47,910 nt of DNA from JBDUDK01 sp040002995 (GTDB taxonomy: Bacteria > Actinomycetota > Acidimicrobiia > Acidimicrobiales > Ilumatobacteraceae): positions 1 through 47,910 of the forward strand of contig JBDUDK010000026.1 in NCBI GenBank assembly GCA_040002995.1, read 5' to 3'. Position numbers and translations under genes: made by a program. The notes under the pieces are model-generated. The model had not been told where the DNA came from, searched no databases, and worked only from the letters and a program-made list of their open reading frames with translations. Shown piece by piece: positions 7,881 to 16,485 of this stretch (the stretch's first letter is position 1; every line of letters begins with the position of its first letter).

Positions 7881-9497
7881 CGGCAGCGGGTCCGGCGCCT
7901 CGGGCACGCCACCGACCACGAACCGCACCCGCAGGCGCGGGTCGGTGAGCGGAAAATCGGTGCGGGTATGGGCTCCTCGGCTCTCGGCGCGCGCCAGCGC
8001 CATCGCCAAGATGGCGTGACCCACGGTCACGAGATTGCGCAACTCCTCGCGAGCGGGACCAGGAGGTTGCCCGTCGAGCGCGACTGCCACACCGGCGACG
8101 ACCGCTTCCGTTTCGGCGAGCGAAGTCGCGGAACGCAGTACACCGGCTCCGGTCGTCATCGCCCGCTGGAGGCGTTCGCGCAGCGTGTCCAGATCGCCGC
8201 GGAAGGGTGTAGCCAACGGCAGCGGCGACACAATCATCGACCGTCCACCGATGACGGTGTCGGCGGAGTGTGCCGGTATGCCGAGCACGGCTCGCATGGC
8301 CCCGGTCGGGGTGGGGCCGTCGATGCCTGCGGCAATGGCTTCGATCACTCGCGGCCCGAACACCATGCCTTCCAGAAGAGAATTCGACGCGAGGCGGTTG
8401 GCGCCGTGCACCCCCGTGCACGCCACCTCCCCGGCGGCCCACAAACCCTGCAGCGTCGTGGCGCCGTGAAGATCGGTGACGACTCCACCACAGTGGTAGT
8501 GAGCCGCCGGCGCGATCGGCAACCAATCGGTAGCGGGCTCGAGTCCCGCGACTCGGAGGTCGGCCGCGATAGTGGGAAAGCGTTCATCGAACTGCTCCAG
8601 CCCGGTGGCGTCGAGCCACACGTGCTCGGCCCCCTGCTCGAGCAGCTTGGCCGTGATGGCGCGCGCCACGACGTCGCGCGGCGAGAGCTCGTCGACGAAT
8701 CGCTCGCCGTTGAGGTCACGGATCAGCGCGCCATGGCCGCGCAGCGCCTCGGATAGCAACGGCCGCGGCATGCGAGGGCTTAGAAGAGCCGTCGGATGGA
8801 ACTGCACGAACTCGACATCCGCGCACGCCACGCCGGCCCGGAGCGCCATGGCGAGACCGTCTCCGGTTGATTGCAACGGATTGGTGGTTGCCGCGAACAG
8901 TTGTCCGGCCCCGCCCGTGGCGAGCAGCACGTGGTGGGCATGGATCGCGTACAGGCGACCGTCGGGCGCGAGCGCGTGGACACCCCGGCAACGGCCCTCG
9001 GCGACGAGGAGATCGAGCGCGTACCAGCCCTCCCAGACCTCGTCGACGGTGGCGCGCACCTGGTCGACCAATGCCCGTTCGATCTCGGCGCCGGTGGCGA
9101 CACCGCCGGCGTGCACGACGCGTGGGAGAGAGTGGCCGCCTTCACGCGCGAGTAGGAGACGTCCGTCGTGATCGCGATCGAACGCGGCGCCCATCGCGAT
9201 CAGTTCGTTCACGCGCGACGGCCCCTCGTCGACAAGCACGCGCACAGCGTCGGCGTCACAAAGACCGGCGCCGGCCGCGAGCGTGTCGGCCAAATGCAGA
9301 TCGGTGGAGTCGGGATCGCCACCGAGCACCGCCGCGACACCCCCCTGTGCCCATCGAGTGGCCGCCTGGTCGAGATTCGCCTTGGTGAGAACACCGACGC
9401 GCAGACCCATCTCGTCAGCCGCGCGCACCGCGGCCGACAGACCGGCCACCCCACTGCCCACCACCAGTAAATCGAGCACGTCGACGCGACGGCTCAC
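7878..9497 (-). CDS. nadB: L-aspartate oxidase
   Basis: FAD enzyme oxidising aspartate to iminoaspartate, the first step of de novo NAD synthesis. 539 aa from a GTG that overlaps the panC stop as GTGA. FAD-binding LLVVGSGVAGLSAAVRAA lies at the N-terminus. Substrate and active-site segments include TRWAQGGVAAVLGGDPD, EFVQFHPTAL and GLWAAGEVACTGVHGANRLA, then NSLLEGMVFG. The C-terminal helical domain is complete. Longer in-frame N-terminal extensions run antisense to panC and are rejected. The 4-nt overlap implies coupling with panC. Confidence 0.96.
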   Translation of the reverse strand: MSRRVDVLDLLVVGSGVAGLSAAVRAADEMGLRVGVLTKANLDQAATRWAQGGVAAVLGGDPDSTDLHLADTLAAGAGLCDADAVRVLVDEGPSRVNELIAMGAAFDRDHDGRLLLAREGGHSLPRVVHAGGVATGAEIERALVDQVRATVDEVWEGWYALDLLVAEGRCRGVHALAPDGRLYAIHAHHVLLATGGAGQLFAATTNPLQSTGDGLAMALRAGVACADVEFVQFHPTALLSPRMPRPLLSEALRGHGALIRDLNGERFVDELSPRDVVARAITAKLLEQGAEHVWLDATGLEQFDERFPTIAADLRVAGLEPATDWLPIAPAAHYHCGGVVTDLHGATTLQGLWAAGEVACTGVHGANRLASNSLLEGMVFGPRVIEAIAAGIDGPTPTGAMRAVLGIPAHSADTVIGGRSMIVSPLPLATPFRGDLDTLRERLQRAMTTGAGVLRSATSLAETEAVVAGVAVALDGQPPGPAREELRNLVTVGHAILAMALARAESRGAHTRTDFPLTDPRLRVRFVVGGVPEAPDPLP

Positions 9498-10351
9498 GTC
9501 GACACGATCCCGATGTTGTCGATGAGGCGGGTGTTGCCGATCCGCGCCGCAACGAGCAAACGCACTGATCCCGAGAGCGGCGCGATCCGGCTGAGCGTCT
9601 GTGCGTCGGCCACTGTCGCGTAATCGATAGCCACTGAGCCGTCGAGATTTAGGTCGAGCCGCGCGCGCATCAACGCTTCGACTTCGTCGGGGTCGCGCTC
9701 GCCCTCCTCGATCGCGTGGCGGCCTGCTTCGAGCGCGCGATAGAGCACTGGCGCTTTGGCCCGTTCGGTCGGTGAGAGGTACGCGTTGCGACTCGAGAGG
9801 GCGACCCCGTCGGCTTCTCGCACCGTGGGCACACCAATTACACGAACGGGAAACGACAGGTCGGCAGCGAGGCGGCGGACGACACAGAGCTGCTGCCAAT
9901 CCTTTTCGCCGAAGTACATGTTCGACGCCCCGGCGATATTAAAAAGCTTGGCCACCACAGTGGCGACGCCGTCGATGTGCCCCGGTCGGTGCGCGGCCTC
10001 GAGCACCTCACCGAGCGAGCCCTCGACGTGAACCGTCGTGATCACGGCCGTTGGGTACATCTCTTCCACGGTCGGCGCGAAGAGAAGGCGCACGCCCGCC
10101 GCCTCGGCCAGGTCGCGGTCGTGCCCGAACGGACGCGGGTAGCGCGCGAGATCATCGTTGGCGCCGAACTGCAGCGGATTCACGAAGAGCGACGCGGCGA
10201 CGAAGTCGCACTCCGCCACCGCCTCCTTCATGAGCGTGCAGTGCCCCTCGTGCAACGCACCCATCGTCGGTACGAAGCCGATCCGCTCGCCTCGGGCACG
10301 GGCTGCGTCGAGGGACGCCCGCGTCTCGTCAATTGTCGGTGCGACCAACAT
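9494..10351 (-). CDS. panC: Pantothenate synthetase
   Basis: Condenses pantoate and beta-alanine using ATP. 285 aa. The HIGH-superfamily signature is HEGH at residues 34-37 inside FVPTMGALHEGH. FVNPLQFGANDDLARYPR, MYFGEKDWQQL and the KMSKS-like ALSSRNAYL follow in the expected order. AGAGG upstream of the ATG is a usable ribosome site. It sits 15 bp after the pseudo-phosphatase and overlaps nadB by 4 nt. panB and panD are not in the window. Confidence 0.97.
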   Translation of the reverse strand: MLVAPTIDETRASLDAARARGERIGFVPTMGALHEGHCTLMKEAVAECDFVAASLFVNPLQFGANDDLARYPRPFGHDRDLAEAAGVRLLFAPTVEEMYPTAVITTVHVEGSLGEVLEAAHRPGHIDGVATVVAKLFNIAGASNMYFGEKDWQQLCVVRRLAADLSFPVRVIGVPTVREADGVALSSRNAYLSPTERAKAPVLYRALEAGRHAIEEGERDPDEVEALMRARLDLNLDGSVAIDYATVADAQTLSRIAPLSGSVRLLVAARIGNTRLIDNIGIVST

Positions 10352-10366
10352 CCGCGGACCTCTGCC

Positions 10367-10873
10367 TCAGAGCTCGACGGCCAATGTGATGAACGAGCGA
10401 GCGAGGGGTTCGAGCTGGCGGTTGGTGAGCTTCTCAGTGACGGCGATTGCCGATGGCGCGTCGGTAACGAGTCCCGACCATCGGATATACCCACCGACCA
10501 CGCCGCCCAGGCGGTCACTCACCTCTTCGATGTGCATGATCACCTTGGTGCCGGCGACGAGGAGACCGCGCAGCTCCGGGTAGAGCGAGCCAAGAACTTC
10601 GCGCGGATCGTCGACCGGGCTGAACGGCCGGTGCAGGTACTTCACGCCGAGCTCGTCGTAGTTATGCAGGTTGTGCGGCGTCGGGATCAATGAGATGACG
10701 CAGCCGAAGCCCTGCTCGCGGATCCAGATGATCTCTTCCTGGCGCCGTACGCGTCGGTGATTGGCCGCGTAGCCACCCGGACGCTCGCAAATCGCGAGCT
10801 TGTCTTTGATCACCCACGAGAAGTTCCGGGGCTGAATGCCCTGAGCCCACTTACCCTTGAGGCGGGTCGCCAT
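10367..10873 (-). CDS. Dual-specificity phosphatase-like protein lacking the catalytic cysteine
   Basis: 168 aa. The fold pattern matches small protein tyrosine/dual-specificity phosphatases: KLAICERPGG, WIREQGFGCVISL, then VKYLHRPFSPVDDP where the general acid lies. The P-loop expected as HCxxGxxRTG reads HIEEVSDRLG (residues 114-123). His114 and Arg121 are retained but the nucleophilic Cys is Ile115. The following GGVVGGYIRWSGL still matches the helix after the P-loop. It is therefore a probable pseudo-phosphatase, perhaps a phospho-ligand sensor. The ribosome site AAGGAGCGG is strong. Confidence 0.72.
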   Translation of the reverse strand: MATRLKGKWAQGIQPRNFSWVIKDKLAICERPGGYAANHRRVRRQEEIIWIREQGFGCVISLIPTPHNLHNYDELGVKYLHRPFSPVDDPREVLGSLYPELRGLLVAGTKVIMHIEEVSDRLGGVVGGYIRWSGLVTDAPSAIAVTEKLTNRQLEPLARSFITLAVEL

Positions 10874-10876
10874 TCA

Positions 10877-10885
10877 CCGCTCCTT
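10877..10885 (-). promoter_or_regulatory. Strong ribosome-binding site
   Basis: Minus-strand AAGGAGCGG, three bases before the ATG at 10873, with the GGAG core about six bases away. It fixes the start of the pseudo-phosphatase gene and contrasts with the leaderless genes around it. Confidence 0.6.
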
Positions 10886-10906
10886 GTTGAAGCCGGGGCC
10901 CAGTGT

Positions 10907-10925
10907 AGGTGCGCCCGACGCACCT
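10907..10925 (-). terminator. Stem-loop after hpt
   Basis: Perfect seven-base-pair stem AGGTGCG/CGCACCT with a five-base loop, starting four bases after the hpt stop codon. There is no T-tract. It probably marks an mRNA end or processing site before the pseudo-phosphatase unit. Confidence 0.45.
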
Positions 10926-10929
10926 GCGC

Positions 10930-11475
10930 TTAGGTGGCACCTTGCCAGACGCGAATATCCGACAGGTTGCGCCAGCGTTCGGCGGTGTCGAGTCCGTAGC
11001 CGACGACCCAGACGTTCGGTATGCGAAACCCGATCCAACGGATCCACGACAAGTCAGCCTCGGGCACTGTGTCTCGCGCCAACAACGCGCACACCTCGAG
11101 ACTCGCGGGGTTGCGAGCCAGAAGGAGACCGCGGAGATACGCGAGTGTGAGGCCACTGTCGACGATGTCCTCGACGATCACGACATGACGGTCGGTGATG
11201 TCGACATCGAGATCCTTCACCAGCCGCACGGCGCCGGTCGATGTCGTCGACGCGCCGTAGCTCGACACGGCAATCACGTCGTACTCGACCGGTATCGGGA
11301 TCGCGCGTGCGAGGTCCGTGAGGAATACGAATGCCCCCTTCAGCACGCCGACGAGAAGCAATCGCCTACCGGCGTAGACGCGGGCCAGCTCCTCGCCAAG
11401 TTCGTCAACTCGGTCACGAATGGCGTCTTTGCTGAGTACGAGAGCGCCGAGCTCGTGATGGTCCTCGAACGACAC
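10930..11475 (-). CDS. hpt: Hypoxanthine phosphoribosyltransferase
   Basis: Purine salvage: hypoxanthine or guanine plus PRPP to IMP or GMP. 181 aa from the GTG at 11475. The PRPP loop VVIVEDIVDSGLTL and the segments LLVGVLKGAFVFLTDLARAI, RLVKDLDVDI and VVGYGLDT are diagnostic. The GTG is preferred because TACCCT lies eight bases upstream (leaderless) and the stretch further upstream belongs to tilS read in another frame. The start is not certain. tilS and hpt are adjacent in mycobacteria too. Confidence 0.93.
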   Translation of the reverse strand: MSFEDHHELGALVLSKDAIRDRVDELGEELARVYAGRRLLLVGVLKGAFVFLTDLARAIPIPVEYDVIAVSSYGASTTSTGAVRLVKDLDVDITDRHVVIVEDIVDSGLTLAYLRGLLLARNPASLEVCALLARDTVPEADLSWIRWIGFRIPNVWVVGYGLDTAERWRNLSDIRVWQGAT

Positions 11476-11483
11476 GAGCGCCG

Positions 11484-11489
11484 AGGGTA
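11484..11489 (-). promoter_or_regulatory. Possible -10 element of hpt
   Basis: Minus-strand TACCCT, eight bases before the GTG at 11475, inside the 29-bp gap after tilS. Confidence 0.4.
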
Positions 11490-11504
11490 AGCCCGAGCCA
11501 GTGG

Positions 11505-12374
11505 TCAGCGCACGCTGAGTCGGTTGGCGCTCCGGCTGACGCGACGGCCACCGGTGATCTCGCAGGCGACCATTTCGCCTCTCGCCACCGCCAGCACTCG
11601 CTCGACGGCCGCGAGATCGGGCGGGTAACCGTCGACGGTCAGCCACCCCCTGACGGCCCGTCGGGCCAAGACGACGGGGGCGGCCGCCAACCCGACCGCG
11701 TCGTGGGGATCGATGGCATCGGCGAGAGCGTCTAGGAAGGCGACGTCGTCAACGGCCAACTGGGCGAGGCGAGCGAGCAGGACAGCGACGTCGCGGCCGG
11801 CGACATCGTCGAGGAGCGGCAGGATCTCGTGGCGTACGCGGTTGCGCACGAAGGCTGGGTCGTCGTTCGTCGGATCGGTCACGGGTTCGAGGCCGAGGTC
11901 CGCGCACAGGGCGCGGGTCTCGGAGCGCCGCAGACCGACGATGGGATGACGGCTCGTCCCGAGCACTCCGATGCCGTCGAGACCGGTCCCGCGCAACATG
12001 TTCACGAGCACCGTCTCGGCCCGGTCGTCGGCGGTGTGCCCGGTGAGGACGTCGGGCTCGAGCAGCGCGTACCGCGCCGCCCGGGCGCGGGCCTCGAGGT
12101 TGGGTCCGTGGGCCACCTCGGCCCGCACGCTGCGGAAAGCCGCCCCGAAACGGGCGGCCGCCGCCTCGACAACCTGGGCTTCCGCGCCAGAGCCGGCGCG
12201 CAGCCCGTGGTCGACATGCACGGCCGTAACCGCGCAACCCGCGCCACACGCGAGCACCAGAAGCGCAAGGGAGTCGGCACCACCCGACACCGCGCAGGTC
12301 ACGGCGCGACCAGGCGGTGGGAACTCGCACCGAGCCAGCAACCCGGCGATTCGGGGTTCAGGCGACGGCGACAC
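11505..12374 (-). CDS. tilS: tRNA(Ile)-lysidine synthetase
   Basis: Converts C34 of the CAU-anticodon tRNA-Ile to lysidine so that it reads AUA. 289 aa from a GTG that lies 17 nt inside the 3' end of the metalloprotease gene. The PP-loop AVSGGADSLALL is at residues 28-39, followed by VTAVHVDHGLR, LTGHTADDRAETVLVNMLRGTG and the family segment RNRVRHEILPLL. Like other actinobacterial forms it is shorter than the E. coli enzyme, with a reduced C-terminal region ending VSRSANRLSVR. Confidence 0.93.
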   Translation of the reverse strand: MSPSPEPRIAGLLARCEFPPPGRAVTCAVSGGADSLALLVLACGAGCAVTAVHVDHGLRAGSGAEAQVVEAAAARFGAAFRSVRAEVAHGPNLEARARAARYALLEPDVLTGHTADDRAETVLVNMLRGTGLDGIGVLGTSRHPIVGLRRSETRALCADLGLEPVTDPTNDDPAFVRNRVRHEILPLLDDVAGRDVAVLLARLAQLAVDDVAFLDALADAIDPHDAVGLAAAPVVLARRAVRGWLTVDGYPPDLAAVERVLAVARGEMVACEITGGRRVSRSANRLSVR

Positions 12375-13434
12375 CGACCCGACGCAACCACAGCGCTGGC
12401 TCGCGGATCTCCTCCAACGTCGGGAGTTGTTCGGCGCCGTCCCAGCATCGGTCGACGGCACGAGGTCCGGCCGCCGCCTCGATGGCGTGGATGAAGCTCT
12501 CGCCCTGCTGGTACTGCGCCATCTTGGCTTCGAGTCCGAGCAGTCGCTGCAGGACCCTCGTGGGAGTTGGTGCCGACTTCCGTCGCTCTCCGAGCACACG
12601 GGCGAAGCGACCCGCGCTGGGAACGAGATCGCCACCTGCCCTCGACATCGTCACGTCGCCGTGGCCCTCGAGCAGCGACATCAGGCCGCCGATACGGCCC
12701 AAGACCTCGCGCTGCGCCGGCGTGGCCAGCACCGCGGCGAGGCCCCCATCGGCGAGGGCGTCACGACCGGCGCGCAGCGAGCCGATCACCCCCTTCAGAC
12801 GGGCCGCCAGCACCTGCGGATCGACATCGAACGACTCAACCAACTCGCTCACAAGAGACAAGTAGTAGGTGCGGAGCCAGGGGACCCCCGTGAACTGGGC
12901 GCGGTGGGTGACCTCGTGCAGGGCGAGCCACAAGCGAAACTCCCTCGGGGGGAACCCGAAGCGGCGCTCGAGGGCGGTCACATTGGGGCCCACGTAGTAG
13001 ACGATGTCCTGATCGTGGGCGTTGTCGTCGTCGACGACGAGCAGGTCGTACTGGCCGAGCACCCGGCCCGACATCCACCCCAGCAGCGTGCCGACCTCGA
13101 CGCCGGTGATGGCCCGGGCCACCCCGAGGGGTTTGCCTCTCGCGCCCCGCGCCTCTAATTGGCCGGCCACTTTGTCGGTGAGGGGCCGCAGCAGGCGCTC
13201 GAACGACGTGAGGTTCGCCCGGATCCAACCGGGCCGATCGACGACGCGGGCACGCGCCGGCCCGACCAGCGACCGCAGCCCCGTCTCCACCGCCACCAGG
13301 TCTTCGGCCTGGGTCGTGAACTCGTCGAGGTCGGAGGTCAGCCCCGAGCCCGCCGGGTAGGCGGCCGGATGCCGGGCCGCCAGGCGGGTGGCGACGCGCT
13401 CGGCGAGCGCCCAGTCGATGGGGCCTTGAGTCAA
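12358..13434 (-). CDS. Zinc-dependent metalloprotease, DUF2342 / F420-associated family
   Basis: 358 aa. The zinc motif HEVTH is at residues 173-177 (LALHEVTHRAQF). YYVGPNVTALERRFGFPPREFRLW and WLRTYYLSLVSELVESF are characteristic of this actinobacterial family. It is annotated as F420-biosynthesis-associated by phylogenetic profile only; substrate unknown. The start is TTG, four bases after the stop of the small membrane protein gene, which suggests coupling. Its place next to tilS and hpt matches the mycobacterial order around Rv3626c. Confidence 0.88.
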   Translation of the reverse strand: MTQGPIDWALAERVATRLAARHPAAYPAGSGLTSDLDEFTTQAEDLVAVETGLRSLVGPARARVVDRPGWIRANLTSFERLLRPLTDKVAGQLEARGARGKPLGVARAITGVEVGTLLGWMSGRVLGQYDLLVVDDDNAHDQDIVYYVGPNVTALERRFGFPPREFRLWLALHEVTHRAQFTGVPWLRTYYLSLVSELVESFDVDPQVLAARLKGVIGSLRAGRDALADGGLAAVLATPAQREVLGRIGGLMSLLEGHGDVTMSRAGGDLVPSAGRFARVLGERRKSAPTPTRVLQRLLGLEAKMAQYQQGESFIHAIEAAAGPRAVDRCWDGAEQLPTLEEIREPALWLRRVGVAVA

Positions 13435-13438
13435 GGGC

Positions 13439-13591
13439 TCAGCCCTTCCGGCGCTTGGGGTATTGGGGCGCCTGCACCCGCACGACGTACCCGACGATCA
13501 CCGCCAGCAGGAGCAGCCCCGTCGCCAGCAATAAGACCAGCCCGATCCAGTAGTGCCAGACGGGGGCGGCGGCGAGGATCGCAGCGAGCAT
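13439..13591 (-). CDS. Small single-pass membrane protein (50 aa), unknown function
   Basis: 50 aa, starting MLAAILAAAPVWHYWIGLVL. One hydrophobic segment at about residues 11-36 is followed by a short basic tail ending YPKRRKG, so the C-terminus is probably cytoplasmic. The ATG lies six bases after a TACGAT box, and the stop is four bases before the metalloprotease start, so it heads the metalloprotease-tilS-hpt transcript. I do not recognise the family. Confidence 0.68.
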   Translation of the reverse strand: MLAAILAAAPVWHYWIGLVLLLATGLLLLAVIVGYVVRVQAPQYPKRRKG

Positions 13592-13597
13592 CTGAGG

Positions 13598-13603
13598 ATC
13601 GTA
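13598..13603 (-). promoter_or_regulatory. -10 element of a leaderless transcript (small membrane protein operon)
   Basis: Minus-strand TACGAT with a six-base gap to the ATG at 13591. It lies back to back with the purSL promoter in a 62-bp intergenic region. Confidence 0.55.
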
Positions 13604-13640
13604 GCCAGCCCTTGTCCCGGGGCCCCAGCACCCGGCCAAC

Positions 13641-13646
13641 TACGGT
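13641..13646 (+). promoter_or_regulatory. -10 element of the purine operon, leaderless
   Basis: TACGGT with a seven-base gap to the ATG at 13654. There is no leader, so a purine riboswitch in a 5'UTR is excluded for this start. Regulation, if any, must be at the promoter. Confidence 0.55.
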
Positions 13647-13653
13647 CGCCGCC

Positions 13654-16485
13654 ATGGGTTGGGGGGCGCACGGTCACGGGCCGCGGGTTTGGCGCGTGGT
13701 GATTCGGGCCCTGGGCGTCGACCCGCGGGAGCGCGCCCTACTCGACGATGCCCGAGCCCTCGGCATAACGGGCGTCGACGCCATCCGTCGCGCCGACCTC
13801 GTTTTTATACGCGGCGACCTAGACGATCGGGTCCGTGCCCGCCTCCTCGACGAACTGTTGGTCGATTCACTCCTTCAGTCCGCCGTCATCGACGACGCCC
13901 CGGCTCCCGAGAGGGGCGTACGTATCGTCGAGACGGCGTTACACGCGGGCGTCACCGATCCCGTTGCCGCCGAAATCATGCGCGCCGCTGCGCTCCTCGA
14001 CATCAAGCTCGACGGCGCGGCCACGGGACGGCGCTACGATATTGAGGGCAGCGCGCTTTCCAACGGGGCGATGAACCGTCTCGCACGCCGCCTCCTCGCC
14101 AACCCCGTCGTCGAACATTGGTCGCTTGGCGAGGTCACTCCGTCGTTCGCCGACGGCTCCGACGCGAATGCCCCGGTCGACATCGTGGCCATCCGCGATC
14201 TCGAGGGGTCCGGACTGAGGAAGCTGAACCGGGAGCGCGGTCTCGCACTCGATCTCGAAGAATTGCGCACGATTCAACGCTGGTTCACGAGCGCCGGGCG
14301 CGACCCAACCGATGTCGAGCTCGAGACCCTCGCGCAGACGTGGAGTGAGCACTGTGCCCACAAGACCTTCCGTGCCGAGATCACTCTCGACGGCGGCGAA
14401 CGGGTCGACACTCTGCTCGACCAGCTTCGCGCGGCCACCGCGTCGATCGGGGCCCCTTGGGTGCGTTCGGCGTTCGTCGGCAACGCCGGCATCGTCGACT
14501 TCGACGGTGATCTCATTGCCGTCAAAGCCGAGACGCACAACCATCCGTCGGCGGTCGAGCCGTTCGGCGGCGCGAACACCGGCGTCGGCGGGGTCATACG
14601 CGACGTGCTCGGCGTGTTCGCTCGTCCGATCGCGACCACCGACGTGTTGTGCTTCGGGCCTGCCGATCTCGATCCCGCCGCGCTGCCTGAAGGCGTGCTG
14701 CATCCTCGTAGGGTCCGTTCGGGCGTGGTGGCCGGCGTGGCCGATTACGGAAACAAGATCGGTCTGCCAACGGTCGCGGGCGCCGTCCTTTATGACCCGG
14801 GCTTCACCGCGAACCCTCTCGTGTTCTGCGGGTGCATCGGCCGGCTCCCCACCGACCGCGCCGACACGAACCAGCCTCATGTCGGCGACCGGATCGTGGT
14901 GATCGGCGGCCGCACCGGCCGAGACGGCATACACGGGGCCACCTTCTCTTCGATGGCGATGGATGCCACGACCGGCGACATCGCCGGCGCATCCGTACAG
15001 ATCGGAGACCCGATCGTCGAGAAGCTGCTGATCGAATTGCTCACCGACGCCGGCCATCTCGCGACGGCTATCACCGATTGCGGCGCGGGTGGTCTGTCGT
15101 CGGCGGTCGGCGAAATGGCCGCTGGCATCGGAGCCGACGTGGAACTCGCGCTGGTGCCGCTGAAATATCAGGGCCTCGCGCCGTGGGAGATCTGGCTGTC
15201 CGAAGCCCAAGAGCGCATGGTGCTCTCGGTGCCCGACGTCGGCCCGCTCGCGGAGCTGTGCGCCCGACGGGGTGTGGAGTGGTCCGACATCGGCTCGTTC
15301 ACGGGCGATGGCCGCCTCATCGTCCGCCACCGCGGACACGTCGTCGCCGACCTCGACATCGACTTCCTTCACGACGGACGCCCCCAGCGCCATCTCACGG
15401 GCGAGCGCCAGCGCCCTTCCACGAATGAGCTGACGCGGCCCCTGCCGTCGGACGCGAACTCGGTGCTGCTTGCTCTCCTCTCACACCCGAACATCGCGTC
15501 GAAGGCGCGCATCATCCGGCGCTACGACCACGAGATTCTCGGCTCGTCGGTTGTGCGCCCGCTCACGGGCGCCCGCGCCGACGGTCCCGGCGACGGCGTC
15601 GTTCTCGCTGAGCCTCGATCAAAGTCCGGCATTGCCATCGGCATCGGCGTGAACGCGTGGTACGGCGAACATGACGCGGCGCGTATGGCCGAAGCCGTCG
15701 TCGACGAAGCCATCCGCAACGCGGTCGTCGCCGGCGCCGACCCCGACCGCATCGCGTTGCTCGACAACTTCTCGTGGGGTGACCCCACTCGGCCGGCCAC
15801 CCTCGGGAGCCTGGTGGCCGCGGTCGAGGGTTGCGCCCGCGCCGCGATCACCCACGGCGCACCGTTTGTGTCGGGCAAGGACTCGCTCAACAACGAGTAC
15901 CTCGGATTCGATGGTGAGCGTCACGCCGTGCCGCCCACGCTCGTGATCACGGCTGTCGGCCATGTGCCCGACGCGAGCGCGGTGTCGTCACCCGACATAA
16001 AGGCGGCTGGTGACCGGCTGTACCTGTTGGGCCGCAGTCTCGCGGAGTTCGCGGGAAGTCATTTTGATCTTGTCGCCGGCACGGATACCGGTGCGGGATG
16101 CGTGCCGGCCGCTGATCCCGACGCGCCCACCCGCTATCGCCAACTGCACCGCGCGCTCCGGTCGGGACTCGTGCGCGCCGCCCACGACGCGAGCGAAGGC
16201 GGTCTCGCGGTGACCTTGAGCGAGATGGCGATCGGCGGCCTCCTCGGTGTCGAGGTGTACCTCGACACCATCGCCTCCGACTACGCCACCGCGCTGTTCT
16301 CGGAGTCGGCGGGCCGCGTCGTTGTCGAGGTGGCGTCGGAGGATGCCCAGGCGTTCGTCTCGATGATGGAAGGACACGCCGTCGAGATCGGACGCGTCAC
16401 GACGGCGCCCCGCATCGTGATGCACCCCGTCATCGACGTCGATCTCGACGCGGCGCGTGCGGCCTTCATCGGAGACGACGCATGA
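13654..16485 (+). CDS. purL: Phosphoribosylformylglycinamidine synthase, PurS-PurL fusion
   Basis: FGAR plus glutamine-derived ammonia to FGAM. 943 aa, against about 730-760 for stand-alone PurL. Residues about 10-85 are PurS-like (VWRVVIRALGVDPRER...), and residues about 88-165 look like a second, diverged PurS-like half (VRIVETALHAGVTDPVAAEI). This resembles the N-domain of the large proteobacterial/eukaryotic enzyme. The linker ELETLAQTWSEHCAHKTF and catalytic segments AVKAETHNHPSAVEPFGGAN, then TGVGGVIRD, follow. The glutaminase domain is absent and is supplied by purQ, which overlaps by 4 nt (ATGA). The ATG is fixed by the -10 box seven bases upstream. Confidence 0.94.
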   Translation: MGWGAHGHGPRVWRVVIRALGVDPRERALLDDARALGITGVDAIRRADLVFIRGDLDDRVRARLLDELLVDSLLQSAVIDDAPAPERGVRIVETALHAGVTDPVAAEIMRAAALLDIKLDGAATGRRYDIEGSALSNGAMNRLARRLLANPVVEHWSLGEVTPSFADGSDANAPVDIVAIRDLEGSGLRKLNRERGLALDLEELRTIQRWFTSAGRDPTDVELETLAQTWSEHCAHKTFRAEITLDGGERVDTLLDQLRAATASIGAPWVRSAFVGNAGIVDFDGDLIAVKAETHNHPSAVEPFGGANTGVGGVIRDVLGVFARPIATTDVLCFGPADLDPAALPEGVLHPRRVRSGVVAGVADYGNKIGLPTVAGAVLYDPGFTANPLVFCGCIGRLPTDRADTNQPHVGDRIVVIGGRTGRDGIHGATFSSMAMDATTGDIAGASVQIGDPIVEKLLIELLTDAGHLATAITDCGAGGLSSAVGEMAAGIGADVELALVPLKYQGLAPWEIWLSEAQERMVLSVPDVGPLAELCARRGVEWSDIGSFTGDGRLIVRHRGHVVADLDIDFLHDGRPQRHLTGERQRPSTNELTRPLPSDANSVLLALLSHPNIASKARIIRRYDHEILGSSVVRPLTGARADGPGDGVVLAEPRSKSGIAIGIGVNAWYGEHDAARMAEAVVDEAIRNAVVAGADPDRIALLDNFSWGDPTRPATLGSLVAAVEGCARAAITHGAPFVSGKDSLNNEYLGFDGERHAVPPTLVITAVGHVPDASAVSSPDIKAAGDRLYLLGRSLAEFAGSHFDLVAGTDTGAGCVPAADPDAPTRYRQLHRALRSGLVRAAHDASEGGLAVTLSEMAIGGLLGVEVYLDTIASDYATALFSESAGRVVVEVASEDAQAFVSMMEGHAVEIGRVTTAPRIVMHPVIDVDLDAARAAFIGDDA

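Noticed and set aside
7206..8756. 516-aa plus-strand frame
   Set aside because: Covers parts of two well-supported minus-strand genes (DUF2510 protein and nadB) in antisense; composition is shadow-like and no motif is present.
13604..13653. Purine riboswitch before the purine operon
   Set aside because: The -10 box is seven bases from the start codon, leaving no leader for an aptamer.
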